Below, piece after piece: positions 21,755-31,029 of a stretch of DNA of 64,000 bases; the first letter of the stretch is position 1, and each line of letters opens with the position of its first letter. The notes below the pieces were generated by a model. The model did not search any database. It saw only the letters and a list, made by a program, of their open reading frames with translations, and was not told where the DNA came from. The position numbers and the translations under genes were made by a program. The stretch is from assembly GCA_033816765.1 (NCBI GenBank), contig CM066291.1, forward strand, positions 2,604,001 to 2,668,000, in the 5' to 3' direction. Source of the stretch: Nothopassalora personata (lineage: Eukaryota > Ascomycota > Dothideomycetes > Mycosphaerellales > Mycosphaerellaceae).

Positions 21755-21926
21755 ACTAGTAGAGGTTTAATATATAAATATATGTTCTAAAAATCCCTTA
21801 CCGTAGTAATTAATACTATTAAGCTTCTATATACTATAATTTAGCTATCTTAAAGATAAGTCTAACTTATAACAATATAGATTTAAGGACCCTTATATAG
21901 TAGCTATCGTAATCTAATAGATATAA

Positions 21927-22173
21927 TGTTAAGTTAAGACCTTACAGGATACGTAGTTAGCAGCGGAGTGGAGTAAGAGATCAATCTTCAACTAGCTAAT
22001 AGCTACAGGGCATGCAGCAATATATTAGGAACCAATGTGTTAATTGTGTTAGATGTCTATCTAAGCTAAAGGGGAGAGAAGGTGTCTTCCGACAAGCTAA
22101 GTTATCGTAGATGCCTTAGGCTATTAGATTACAACCTAACTGTTAGCTCCCCTTGAGATGCTACATCTTAACA
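21927..22173. mobile_element. Solo LTR, family C
   Basis: 247 bp, TGTTAAGTTAAG to ATCTTAACA, with duplication TATAA (21922-21926 and 22174-22178). Nearly the same sequence as the Copia-1 LTRs and mildly RIPped. It is inserted in MULE sequence between its two convergent genes. Confidence 0.92.
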
Positions 22174-22787
22174 TATAATACTATTAAAGTTACTTTAAAT
22201 TAATTATACTACTCTCTTTTAAAATTCGTAGCTACTATACCTCTAGTACTATAATATATAATCTATAGTACTATACTACTATTTAGTATGTATATATTAG
22301 TAATTAAGGTATAGCTATATTCCTTTACCTTAACCTCGCGTTCGGTTTATCCCTTATAGTATTTTATAGATAATAGTACTACGCCTCTAGACTATTTAGA
22401 CCTATATTGTATATACTATTATATAGTATATTACTACTAGATATGTATATACTAGTAGTAAAGCTATAGTTAATCTCTATAGTCTAATTGTATACTAGAT
22501 CTATCTTTTATAGCGTATTTATTTATATATATTAGGTGTCTACCTATTCTATAGTATAGACAAAATAGTATTATTAACTTCTAGTTGAATTTAGGTATAT
22601 AGTATAGTTTTAAGTTCTATAATTACTTAATCGGTACTACTTCGTTTACCGCTAGTAAGGTACTCCTATATAGTAATTCTAATCTTATACCTCTACTATT
22701 AGACCTATATTTTAAGTTTATGGGCTAAATAGTATAGTAATAGAGTAATAGAGGTTAGGATTTAGCCTTATACTATAGTAGATAGCT
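22174..22787. other. RIPped MULE spacer, no gene
   Basis: AT-rich, strongly RIPped sequence between the convergent MULE genes. I see no exon with recognisable coding sense and no dodecamer array. It ends with the 12-bp target site TAGTAGATAGCT (22776-22787) of the next insertion. Confidence 0.4.
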
Positions 22788-22865
22788 GTCGTCCTATAGA
22801 GAGCGCCTTCACGCGGCGGACGACGTAAGTATCTTCGTTACGACGAAGAGAAACTAAGACTCTCT
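22788..22865 (+). ncRNA. HDV-like self-cleaving ribozyme (predicted)
   Basis: P1 is GTCGTCC (22788-22794) pairing perfectly over 7 bp with GGACGAC (22818-22824). P3 is GCC/GGC (22805-22807 and 22815-22817), closing a 7-nt loop TTCACGC. P4 is TCTTCGT/ACGAAGA (22832-22838 and 22843-22849) with loop TACG. The joining strand holds CTAAG (22854-22858), with C22854 as candidate catalytic cytosine. P2 is AGAGAG (22798-22803) with CTCTCT (22860-22865). Order and spacing follow the nested double pseudoknot of HDV-like ribozymes, and the cleavage point would be the exact 5' end of the insert. Confidence 0.7.
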
Positions 22866-23550
22866 CTCTCGAAAAATACAAGCCTACTCGACTCGAAACA
22901 AGAAAAGACAGGTCGGACGAACCGAACGAACGAGATACGCTCAAAATCTACAAACAAGAACTCCGGAACTGCGAGAAGGGAAAGCGACGTACATAGCGTA
23001 CACGTCGCTCGAACAACGAAGGCGCTGTCTACCTGTCGTCCCGGCAAACCACGTAAACTGCCGGCTGGAACCAAGAGAGGCGTTTAGGGGCGCAAACCAC
23101 GTATACTGCACGGCTGGAACCAAGAGAGGCCGAGGGGGGGACGACAGCGAGGCCACTGCGACCGAGGAGCTACACTCGAGACCGGAGAACGCGACTGGAT
23201 TGAAACAGAGGCAACGGGTGTTTCTTGGGATTTTGCTCGGTGCGTACGGGTACGGCCGGCTTGGCTTTTTAAAACAAGAACGAGACACGGGCGCAAAACT
23301 TGTCTCGCCCGGGGCAAGGCGACAAACCGCAATTCTCGACAAGACACGACTACCGGGTACGCGCGTACTACGCCGCAATATATTCGATTTACGGTTCGAA
23401 TAGCGAGCGTTGCTCGCATCTTTTAAGGAGTTTTTACGTCCGGGGTACGACGGGGCTTTTCTCCTTCTCTCAAATTTTGGTCTCGTTCTCGAGACCCGTG
23501 TTGCATAGTCTTTGACTCAAATAGCACGTTAATGGAATAATCAATCAATA
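22788..23550 (+). mobile_element. Un-RIPped non-LTR-like retroelement with 5' HDV-like ribozyme
   Basis: 763 bp with normal CpA content inside RIPped DNA. It is flanked by the 12-bp direct duplication TAGTAGATAGCT (22776-22787 and 23551-23562). It has no LTRs or terminal inverted repeats and ends in a short AATC-type tail (AATAATCAATCAATA), the pattern of target-primed retroposition. The first base of the insert is the first base of an HDV-like ribozyme fold. No reverse transcriptase is present, so it is non-autonomous or truncated inside. A 48-bp internal duplication lies at 23044-23131. Minus-strand frames of 78-145 codons have no recognisable domain. Confidence 0.75.
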
Positions 23551-25801
23551 TAGTAGATAGCTCTATAATTACTTAATTAGTACCGCTTTTCCTACTACTA
23601 CTAGGATACTCCCTATTAGAGGTTCTAGCTACTATACCTCTAGTACTATAGGTCTATATATATATCTACTACTAGAGATAGAGATATACTAAGAAATAGA
23701 GTTTAATAGTAGTAAAGAAGATAAGATAAATATAGTTTTAAAGAATATCTAGTATATATAGTAGGACTTTTTCCTCTTAATTTAGTATTTCCTAAGATAG
23801 ATAGACTCTATAGGCTCTATAAACTTCTATAAATCCTCTTTAGTATATAACAAAAATACCTATTATAGTAGTAGTCCTAAATAGTATATATATATTACTA
23901 TCTACTAATGTAAAATGCTTTAAGCGTCTATTTTAATTATCTATTATTTATATGTCCCCTAATACTTATTAATTCTATCTACTTAACTTAGGAATTCTTC
24001 TTTAATATTATTGTTATATATTCCCTATTATACGTATATAATTAAATAGGAAGTATAGTATTAGGAATATATTAATAAGAACTATACTAGTATATATACC
24101 GGTTACTCCTCCTATACACGGCGTAACTGCTCTCTACGCTCCGCTTACTATATTTCTATCTTAAATCGTTTACGCTTAAGTTACAATCGTTAACGTTTAA
24201 TCTTAATTTAATGTTGCTCCCTCTTATAGCGTAGCCGTTCCTCTTACTCTTCTAGCTGCACTCTTTATTCTTATAGGCGTAAGGCTATAGCCTTATCCTA
24301 TACCCTATTAATAGCCTAATTAAAGAGTCTATACCGGTGCGTTAGCTAGTCGGTCTACCGGTATATATAACGGTACGTACGGTAGGGAGGACCGTAGCGA
24401 GGATCGTAGTAGTAGTAATAAACGTAACCGGACACTTTACCGTGCACTACCCCGTATAGACGGCGTTTATAATCTCCTTCGAGTCGACACGCTTACGCTT
24501 CGTCTTATAGGGGGGTTACTACGAAGGCTTAATAAACCTCTTCGGCTTATATTAATTAGTCGTCTAGTTATATAAGTTAGCTCGAATGCCTTATCGCTAA
24601 GTACCGGTACCTCGACCGGTAGTCCTTTAGTACGCCTACGTTTATCGAGTATTACCTACCTTTTGCGCTCTATAGTATATTAGTAGACGAACCGGTAAGG
24701 ATACTAGTATATATACTCTCCTTTCTAAGATCCCTATTTATACAATTAACGATATTCCTCGAGCAATTATTGTCTTTAATACTATACACCTTAAAGGTAA
24801 AGTATTTATCGTAGTCTTTTCGATCTAGGTACATACTTATAAGGATAGCCGGTAGGAGGTTCCTCCTTATACTAGTTAAGTTACTCTTATTTATAGACTG
24901 CTCGATAGTATTATCGTAGCTATTAATCTACTTAAAGATATAATATAGCATCCGGGTACAGGCCTTATAAGTATCTATACGTATTATAGGGTAGGCTTTA
25001 TAAGCTACCTATGCTTAATAATCTAGTCTATAAGCTAGAAGAAGTTAGTAGCTACCGTTATATCGACCGGTATATATACTATAAATAGCTCTAAGTATCT
25101 CTATATATAAAGCCTCGCTCCGTACTATACAAATCTAAAGCATATAGCTACTAGGACTAGAAGCCGTAAATGCCTATCTAACGACGCCCTCAATAGTTCT
25201 TCGAAGGTAGATCCGGTAAAAGACAACTTAATTCTAGAGATTCTTAACCTATCTACGTTAATTAGGGTCCTTCGAGTCGAGGTACATTCCGAAGCCTCTA
25301 CCGGTTAGTCTACCGGTATGTTAACCGGTAAAGATAGGATATACATTTTAATTGCCTAGGCCCTATATCTATCGTATAGCCTTAGAAGCTAGCACCGTCT
25401 AGGTTATAGTATCGCTAACGAACGACTCGACCTATAACCCCCTAAAGTAAAGAAAAGAATTGTTTAAATATTACCTTATACGTCTCTATAGTCTTACTAC
25501 CTATAAACGCCCTTCTAAGTATATATACTATTAATTAGCTACCGGTTTATATACTAGTCGACGAACCGGTTCTTATATTTACCTTACTCTTCTACTAGCG
25601 TCGTAAAGATAATCTCGTTTATATCCTTTTATCGGATCCGTTTATACAATATATCTACCTTAAAGATACCCTAGTTAAGGAAGATTTCTACTTGTCTCCG
25701 GAGGAAGTAGATTACTATAGAACTATATTCTAGATTATCGTAGATCTTTTAGATATATTGCTAGTTATAATTAGCTACTAGTAGGGATACCGGTATATAG
25801 A

Positions 25802-26228
25802 TGTTAGGTTTAGTATAACCTAATAATATTATAAGTTAAGAAGATAAGCTTAATCGGGTTTGTTCTCGGGCCGATAGGAAGTTAAGGGAGAGTAATAAAG
25901 CAGTAGCTGTCTTGTCTTGTAAAGACTAAGTAGTAGTAAGGCAGAGGTTAGGTTATAGTGTATTCTAAACAGTAATATTAAACAGTGAGTTAAACGCCTC
26001 GAAACTATACGGGGTCCTTAGCGTTCCTAAATACAAAGGAGACTCGTAGTTGTATTTCGTCCGATTACTTAATTACTAGTAAGCGAGTAATCTCGAATTA
26101 CCGAGTTACTAGTAAGCGAGTGATCTCGAATTACTAAGTTACTAGTAAGCGAGTAATCTCGTATAGCGTACGTAATCTTATTGGCTAATAGCTATATATA
26201 CCGTCGTAGCTTAACCCGAACCGTAATA
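25802..26228 (-). repeat. Gypsy-2 3' LTR (family B) with 33-bp minisatellite
   Basis: 427 bp, plus-strand TGTTAGGTTTAG to CCGTAATA. It contains a 33-bp tandem repeat starting at 26073, 26106 and 26139, with palindromic parts such as CGAGTAATCTCG. The family B and A LTRs share the block TTAGCGTTCCTAAATA and similar ends. Confidence 0.93.
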
Positions 26229-26553
26229 CTATCCCCCTTCCGGCCTAGCTTCGTCCCGAAGCTTATATAAGATAATATAATAGCCCCTCCTCGTAAGTTA
26301 GTAACGATGTCTTCTTTATCTTCTAAGAATCGTCTTCGGCTAGTAAAGGAGATTAACGAATACGGCCGTCTAGTAGATCTTACCTACGATTATTATTTTC
26401 TTAACGGGGCTTTCTTTTATTACTATAGAGGGAAACTTCCGTCTTTGGTACTCGGAGTATATTCGTCGTAGGCGTAAATACGTAAACCTATCCTAGGAGT
26501 CTCTTAATAAGACTCGTAAGGAGTATAAGAAAAAGGTCGAAAAGGATAAGGAG

Positions 26554-26800
26554 TGTTAAGTTAAGACCTTATAGGATACGTAGTTAGCAGCGGAGTGGAG
26601 TAAGAGATTAATCTTCAACTAGCTAACAGCCATAGGGCATGTAGCAATATATTAGGAACCAATGCGTTAATTGTGTTAGATGTCTATCTAAGCTAAAGGG
26701 GAGAGAAGGTGTCTTCCGACAAGCTAAGTTATCGTAGATGCCTTAGGCTATTAGATTATAACCTAACTATTAGCTCCCCTTAAGATGCTACATCTTAACA
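26554..26800 (-). repeat. Copia-1 3' LTR (family C)
   Basis: 247 bp, TGTTAAGTTAAGACC to CTACATCTTAACA, with TGTTAAG/CTTAACA inverted ends. Partner of 30488-30734. Confidence 0.95.
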
Positions 26801-26849
26801 CTCCTACTTATCTTATATAGGAGGTTATAGTCTACTCTTCTCCTATTAG

Positions 26850-29800
26850 TAGTATTTAGACCTCTATAATAGGTTAAGCTAGCTTATAAACCTCTAGAAG
26901 TATAGACTAGTCTTTAGCTTTATGAACCTATCTACAACTATCTTAGATGTTAGGGTGTACTTAACAGTAATAAGTCTTTTCTACTAAAGTTTCCTAATAG
27001 CATTGTAGGCAATGTTAATATGCTTTAACTTGTTATGAACATATGCATTCCTTACTAGGGTAAGGGTAGCTTAGTTATTACCTCTTAATTAGACTAGTCT
27101 TAAGCTTAATATAGTCTCCTAGTTTCTAGTAATCCTTAGTTAATAGGAACAGTCTCCTACTAACTCTAGACAGTCTATCTCCCTTAGTAGTAAAGCTAGG
27201 AATTAGGATTGCTTTGCATATGCATTTATAGCTATGTATTTAGCTTCTATTGTAGATGTTGCTATAGACTTTTGCTTCTTACTTATCTAGGAGACTAGTG
27301 CCCTATAGATGAAGAAGACATACCTAAGGATAGAGACTCTATCTACTTTGTCTATTGCATAATTAGAGTTATAGCATCTAACTAGGCATCCTTCTCTATG
27401 CCTAGAGAAGATAAGGCTAAGATTAGGATATAACCTTAGATATCTTATAATCTTCTTTAAAGCCTTTATATAGTAGGTGGATAGGTTACTTATAAATGAG
27501 TTTATCCTTCCTAGGGCAAAAGCAATATCTAGCCTTGTAATTGTTGCTAGCTATATCTATATACTATTAATACTCTAGTACTCTGCCTTGTTACACCTCT
27601 TATCTATATAGCTTAAAGGTTTAAGAGCCTTATAGCTATCTATAGGTAAGTGTGTTAGTGCTGCCTTCTTATAGTTTATCCCTATCTTAGTAAGGTTGTC
27701 CCTAATAAAGTGTCCCTAGTTAAGTTTTAGGATTCCTCTCCTCCTGTCCCTTGTAACTCTTATACTAAGGATCTTTTTAGGTTCACTAAGATCTTTAATC
27801 TTAAAGACTTTGCTAAGTTCTCTTTTAAACTAGAGAATATCTATCAACTTTAGTGCAGTAATTAGAATGTTATCTATATATATAAGAATTATAATCTCTT
27901 TTTCCTTATAAATAAGTAGGCATAGATCTACCTCTAACTATGTGAATCTAATCTCTCTAAGCTTTAACACACAGAGTTAATTCTAATCTCTAGCTGCTTA
28001 CTTAAGTCTATACAAGCTTTTAAGGATCTTAAACACTATGTTTAGTAGAAGCTTAACTCCCAGTAGTAGTAATATAAAGATGTCTTTATAAAGGGTGCTT
28101 TCTGTAAACGCATTGTTTACATCCACTTAGTAAAGATAGAGATCCTTCTTGCATATAATAGCTATAAACACCCTAAGGGTGTCCTATCTAACTATAGGCG
28201 TAAATGTCTCTATAAAGTTAACACTAAACTTCTATGAAAAGCCCCTTATAACTAGCCTAGCCTTGAACTTTTTAATGGCTCTACTAATGCTTCTTTTTAT
28301 ATTAAAGACCTATCTTAACGTAACTAAGTTTGCTTCTTTTAGTGGAACAGCATTCTCCTAGGTGTTATTACTCTATAGAGCATCTAGCTCCTTCTAGATT
28401 GCTTCCTTCTAAAGGTGTCCCTATTTCTTGTTATTTATAGCATCCTTATAGGACTTTAGAATTAGGATCTCTTACTTGTATGCAATAACTTCTATAGTTG
28501 CTACAAAGGCTATCTCCTTAACTTCTTCTAGGAATTTACTATCCTATAGTACTAAATTATCCACTAATTACATAGCTGTAAAGAAAGCTTAGTAGTAAGT
28601 AGCAAGGTTCTCTAAGAGGTCTATTACTTCTCCTACTTTAGTAGCTAGTTTAGGTATAGGGACTATAGATCTTAGGGCTTTCTATTTCTATTTATAGCCC
28701 TTAACATTATAGTTAGCCCTCCTCTTACTAAGGGATAATCTAAGAGTAGTTACTTATGTCCTAGTAACATTCTTTTCCTAGAGATCTAGTAAGCTTATCT
28801 TAATTAGCTTATCGATTTTCTGAAATTCCCCTATATTCTTTAGAGGCTAGGGAAGTTGCATAAACAGCTTTCTTAGCTAGGCTATTACTAGGCTACTCTG
28901 CTAAATAATTAAATAGTGAATAGGTTGCTCTAAGGATATGTCCTTCCTTAGCCTCCCTAAGGGTCTCCTAGCTAGTGCATTGCTTAATAGATTCAATTTT
29001 ATAACATTGAGATCTATATTACCTCTAGGTTAGTCCTTAAAGAAGTCTACACGTATGTGTTGTTTAATAGCTTTTATGTCTAGTTCCTAAAAGAGCTAGG
29101 CCTTAGCTGTGTTTTTAACGTATCTAACAAACACTGCTTCTTTACCTCTGTTTATTAGTTTATTACTTCTTGCCTATTAAGGCTAGGATCTTATGTCTAT
29201 ATAGATAATAGCTTTGTATCCCTAAACCTTTAAATAGTTAATAGTTAGCTTAATACTATTAAAGGCTTTATCTAGTGAAACCTTAAACCTATTATAGTCT
29301 AGACTATTTAGTAGTTTGTTCCTTATGTAGGTTTGGGCTTCTGGTGCTTTAGGCTAGAATTCAATTAGTATCTTAGCCTCTTTAAGCATTGCCCTTATAG
29401 AGTCTTCTAAGGTTTGTATTGACCTTTTAACTAGTCTATTTTAGAGCGAGTTGTATGCCTTAGTATACTCCAGCCTAATTTCTAAATTCTTCTCCTACTG
29501 CTTAACTAATGTAATAAGTTCCCTTGCATTATTAAGCCTAACTGCTTTTAACTGTGCTAATGATTTCCTCTCTGCCTTAATCTTCTAGTTCTAGAGAGTA
29601 ACTAGAGCATCTTCTCTTTTCTTAAGAGAACAGGTCTACTTCTTTCTAGAGAAGTTATTAACAATCTTAAGCTAGTATTTGAACCCTAACCTTAATATTA
29701 GCAGTAGACTACATATGTTAATAGATATAAGGGTAAGTCTTTTAGATCTTCTCTTAGTAACTTTGCCTTTGTATTTCTTTATCTTTACTATTAAACACAC

Positions 29801-30460
29801 TCTACACTAGTGGAAGCTATCCCTAGGAATAGGAATAGGTTCTTTTAAGTCTATTACCTTATAAAGATTCTAGAGCAAGTTCTTCCTAAAGTGTGTAAAT
29901 CTTCTATACTAAAGCTCCCACTATTTTAGGTTAGTCTCTAATTCAGTAGTTACAAAGGCATTAGCATTCTCTATTAGTGGTGTATATAATAAGTGATGTG
30001 CCCTTTCTTGTAGTAGAGGAGAAATCTCATTAATGAATAGAACCCCCCTAAATATAATAAAACAAGGTATATATGCTTCAAAGTCGTAGCTTAGGTCCTA
30101 CTAAGGCTTTTAGTATAGAATAGTAAGGTTCGTAGGTATAGATACTAAGGCCTACTTAGTAGGGTAAAGAAAGAGCGGTGTAGTCTCGGAGCTAGGACAC
30201 AGGTCTATCTCTCCTAGTAGAGTTCTAAATGACTTACTTAAAGTCCTTCTTAATAGTATCTCGATGCAGTTCTACCTGTAGAGTGTCTTTAAGGTATTAG
30301 CTTATAGTAAGCCGTATAGAGTCCTTTTCTAAATTACCTATTACTTAGTATTAAACTAAGCTCCTTAATAGGACAGATAGGGTAGACTTCTGCTTCCTAG
30401 ATGTTTTCTGCTATAATAGCAAGGGATACAAGTAACCTGTACTAATATAGGTTGCTCTTA
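26850..30460 (-). pseudogene. Copia-1 gag-pol, RIP-inactivated
   Basis: Read on the minus strand with RIP stops ignored. The reverse transcriptase active site appears as LIYIDNILI near 27880 (YIDD altered to YIDN). RNase H reads ISKKQKSIATSTIEAKYIA near 27250, and a typical copia C-terminus follows toward 26900. Integrase and gag sequences lie to the right (about 28800-30400) but are more decayed. TAG and TAA replace Gln and Trp codons throughout. Confidence 0.8.
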
Positions 30461-30472
30461 CTCCTACACAAA

Positions 30473-30487
30473 CCCGGGCTTATAACC
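30473..30487 (-). promoter_or_regulatory. Copia-1 primer-binding site (half-tRNA iMet type)
   Basis: On the minus strand the 5' LTR is followed directly by GGTTATAAGCCCGGG. The complement reads GGGCTTATAACC, which fits the anticodon arm of initiator tRNA-Met (GGG, loop CTCATAA, CC) with one C-to-T difference of RIP type. Copia-2 has the same 15 bases. Confidence 0.7.
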
Positions 30488-30734
30488 TGTTAAGTTGAGA
30501 CCTTATAGGATACGTAGTTAGCAGCGGAGTAGAGTAAGAGATTAATCTTTAACTGGCTAATAGCTACAGGGCATACAGCAATATATTAGGAACCAATGCG
30601 TTAATTGTGTTAGATGTCTATCTAAGCTAAAGGGGAGAGAAGGTGTCTTCCGACAAGCTAAGTTATCGTAGATGCCTTAGGCTATTAGATTACAACCTAA
30701 CTGTTAGCTCCCCTTAAGATGCTACATCTTAACA
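30488..30734 (-). repeat. Copia-1 5' LTR (family C)
   Basis: 247 bp, ending just before the AGGAG duplication at 30735. Very similar to the left LTR. Confidence 0.95.
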
Positions 30735-31029
30735 AGGAGGACCTTACGGAAGTCCTAGCGCGGTTAATGCGTAATAAGGCAATACTTTACTAAGCGGAGG
30801 AGCGCGCGCGTAAGAAGGCGCTTTATTTAGAGGCTAAGATAGAAGCCTCCGGCGAGATTAAGGATGTCGATTGTCCTACCCCGGATGCGACTATTAGTCT
30901 GTCCCCTACGGTATAGTCCTCGATCGACTTTATTAATAACGCGATCGATTTCTCCGTTCCTTCTAGTTCTACTAGGTAGCTACGTAGGTCCTATTCTTTA
31001 GGAACTATTAGACCTTTTACTAACAGTTA

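Larger units (their letters stand above)
12490..21790 (+). pseudogene. RIPped multi-intron MULE accessory gene (Lys-rich product)
   Basis: A plus-strand gene of unknown function with at least eight introns. It is split by a solo LTR (inside an intron) and by Gypsy-1 (inside an exon). The exons stay open across introns if the RIP-type stops TAG and TAA are read as former Gln or Trp codons. For example, exon 13131-13208 encodes a Lys/Pro-rich stretch (KPAPKKTRPKKPAPKK), and exons 13256-13326 and 13374 onward continue in phase. A later exon (13828-13952) reads RLAQKFIQAQGLEYPYSLYK with former Gln codons restored, and the coding sense resumes after Gypsy-1 at 21393. No domain is recognised; it could be a DNA-binding partner of the transposase or a captured host gene. 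The 5' and 3' limits are approximate. Confidence 0.5.
26554..30734 (-). mobile_element. Copia-1: complete Ty1/copia retrotransposon, RIPped
   Basis: 4181 bp with two 247-bp family-C LTRs and the 5-bp duplication AGGAG (26549-26553 and 30735-30739). Coding sense is minus, shown by the primer site beside the right LTR (30473-30487) and by the pol motifs. It is inserted in the accessory frame of Gypsy-2. Solo LTRs of the same family occur at 13553 and 21927. Confidence 0.95.
26307..30985 (+). pseudogene. Antisense accessory ORF of Gypsy-2, split by Copia-1
   Basis: The plus-strand frame starts with an ATG at 26307 (MSSLSSKNRLRLVKEINEYG), runs to the Copia-1 insertion at 26553, and resumes after the AGGAG duplication at 30740. 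There it continues as a charged coiled coil (ERARKKALYLEAKIEA) and a Ser/Asp-rich tail to about 30985. It has the same position and orientation as the accessory frame in Gypsy-1. A few RIP stops (TAG) interrupt it. Confidence 0.5.

Noticed and set aside
22838..23419. Minus-strand frames of 78-145 codons in the un-RIPped insert
   Set aside because: They overlap in different frames, show no domain, and lie opposite to the inferred sense of the retroelement. High GC and few stops explain them.
22760..23600. Un-RIPped segment as a surviving host gene inside the island
   Set aside because: The perfect 12-bp duplication and AATC-type tail show it is an insertion.
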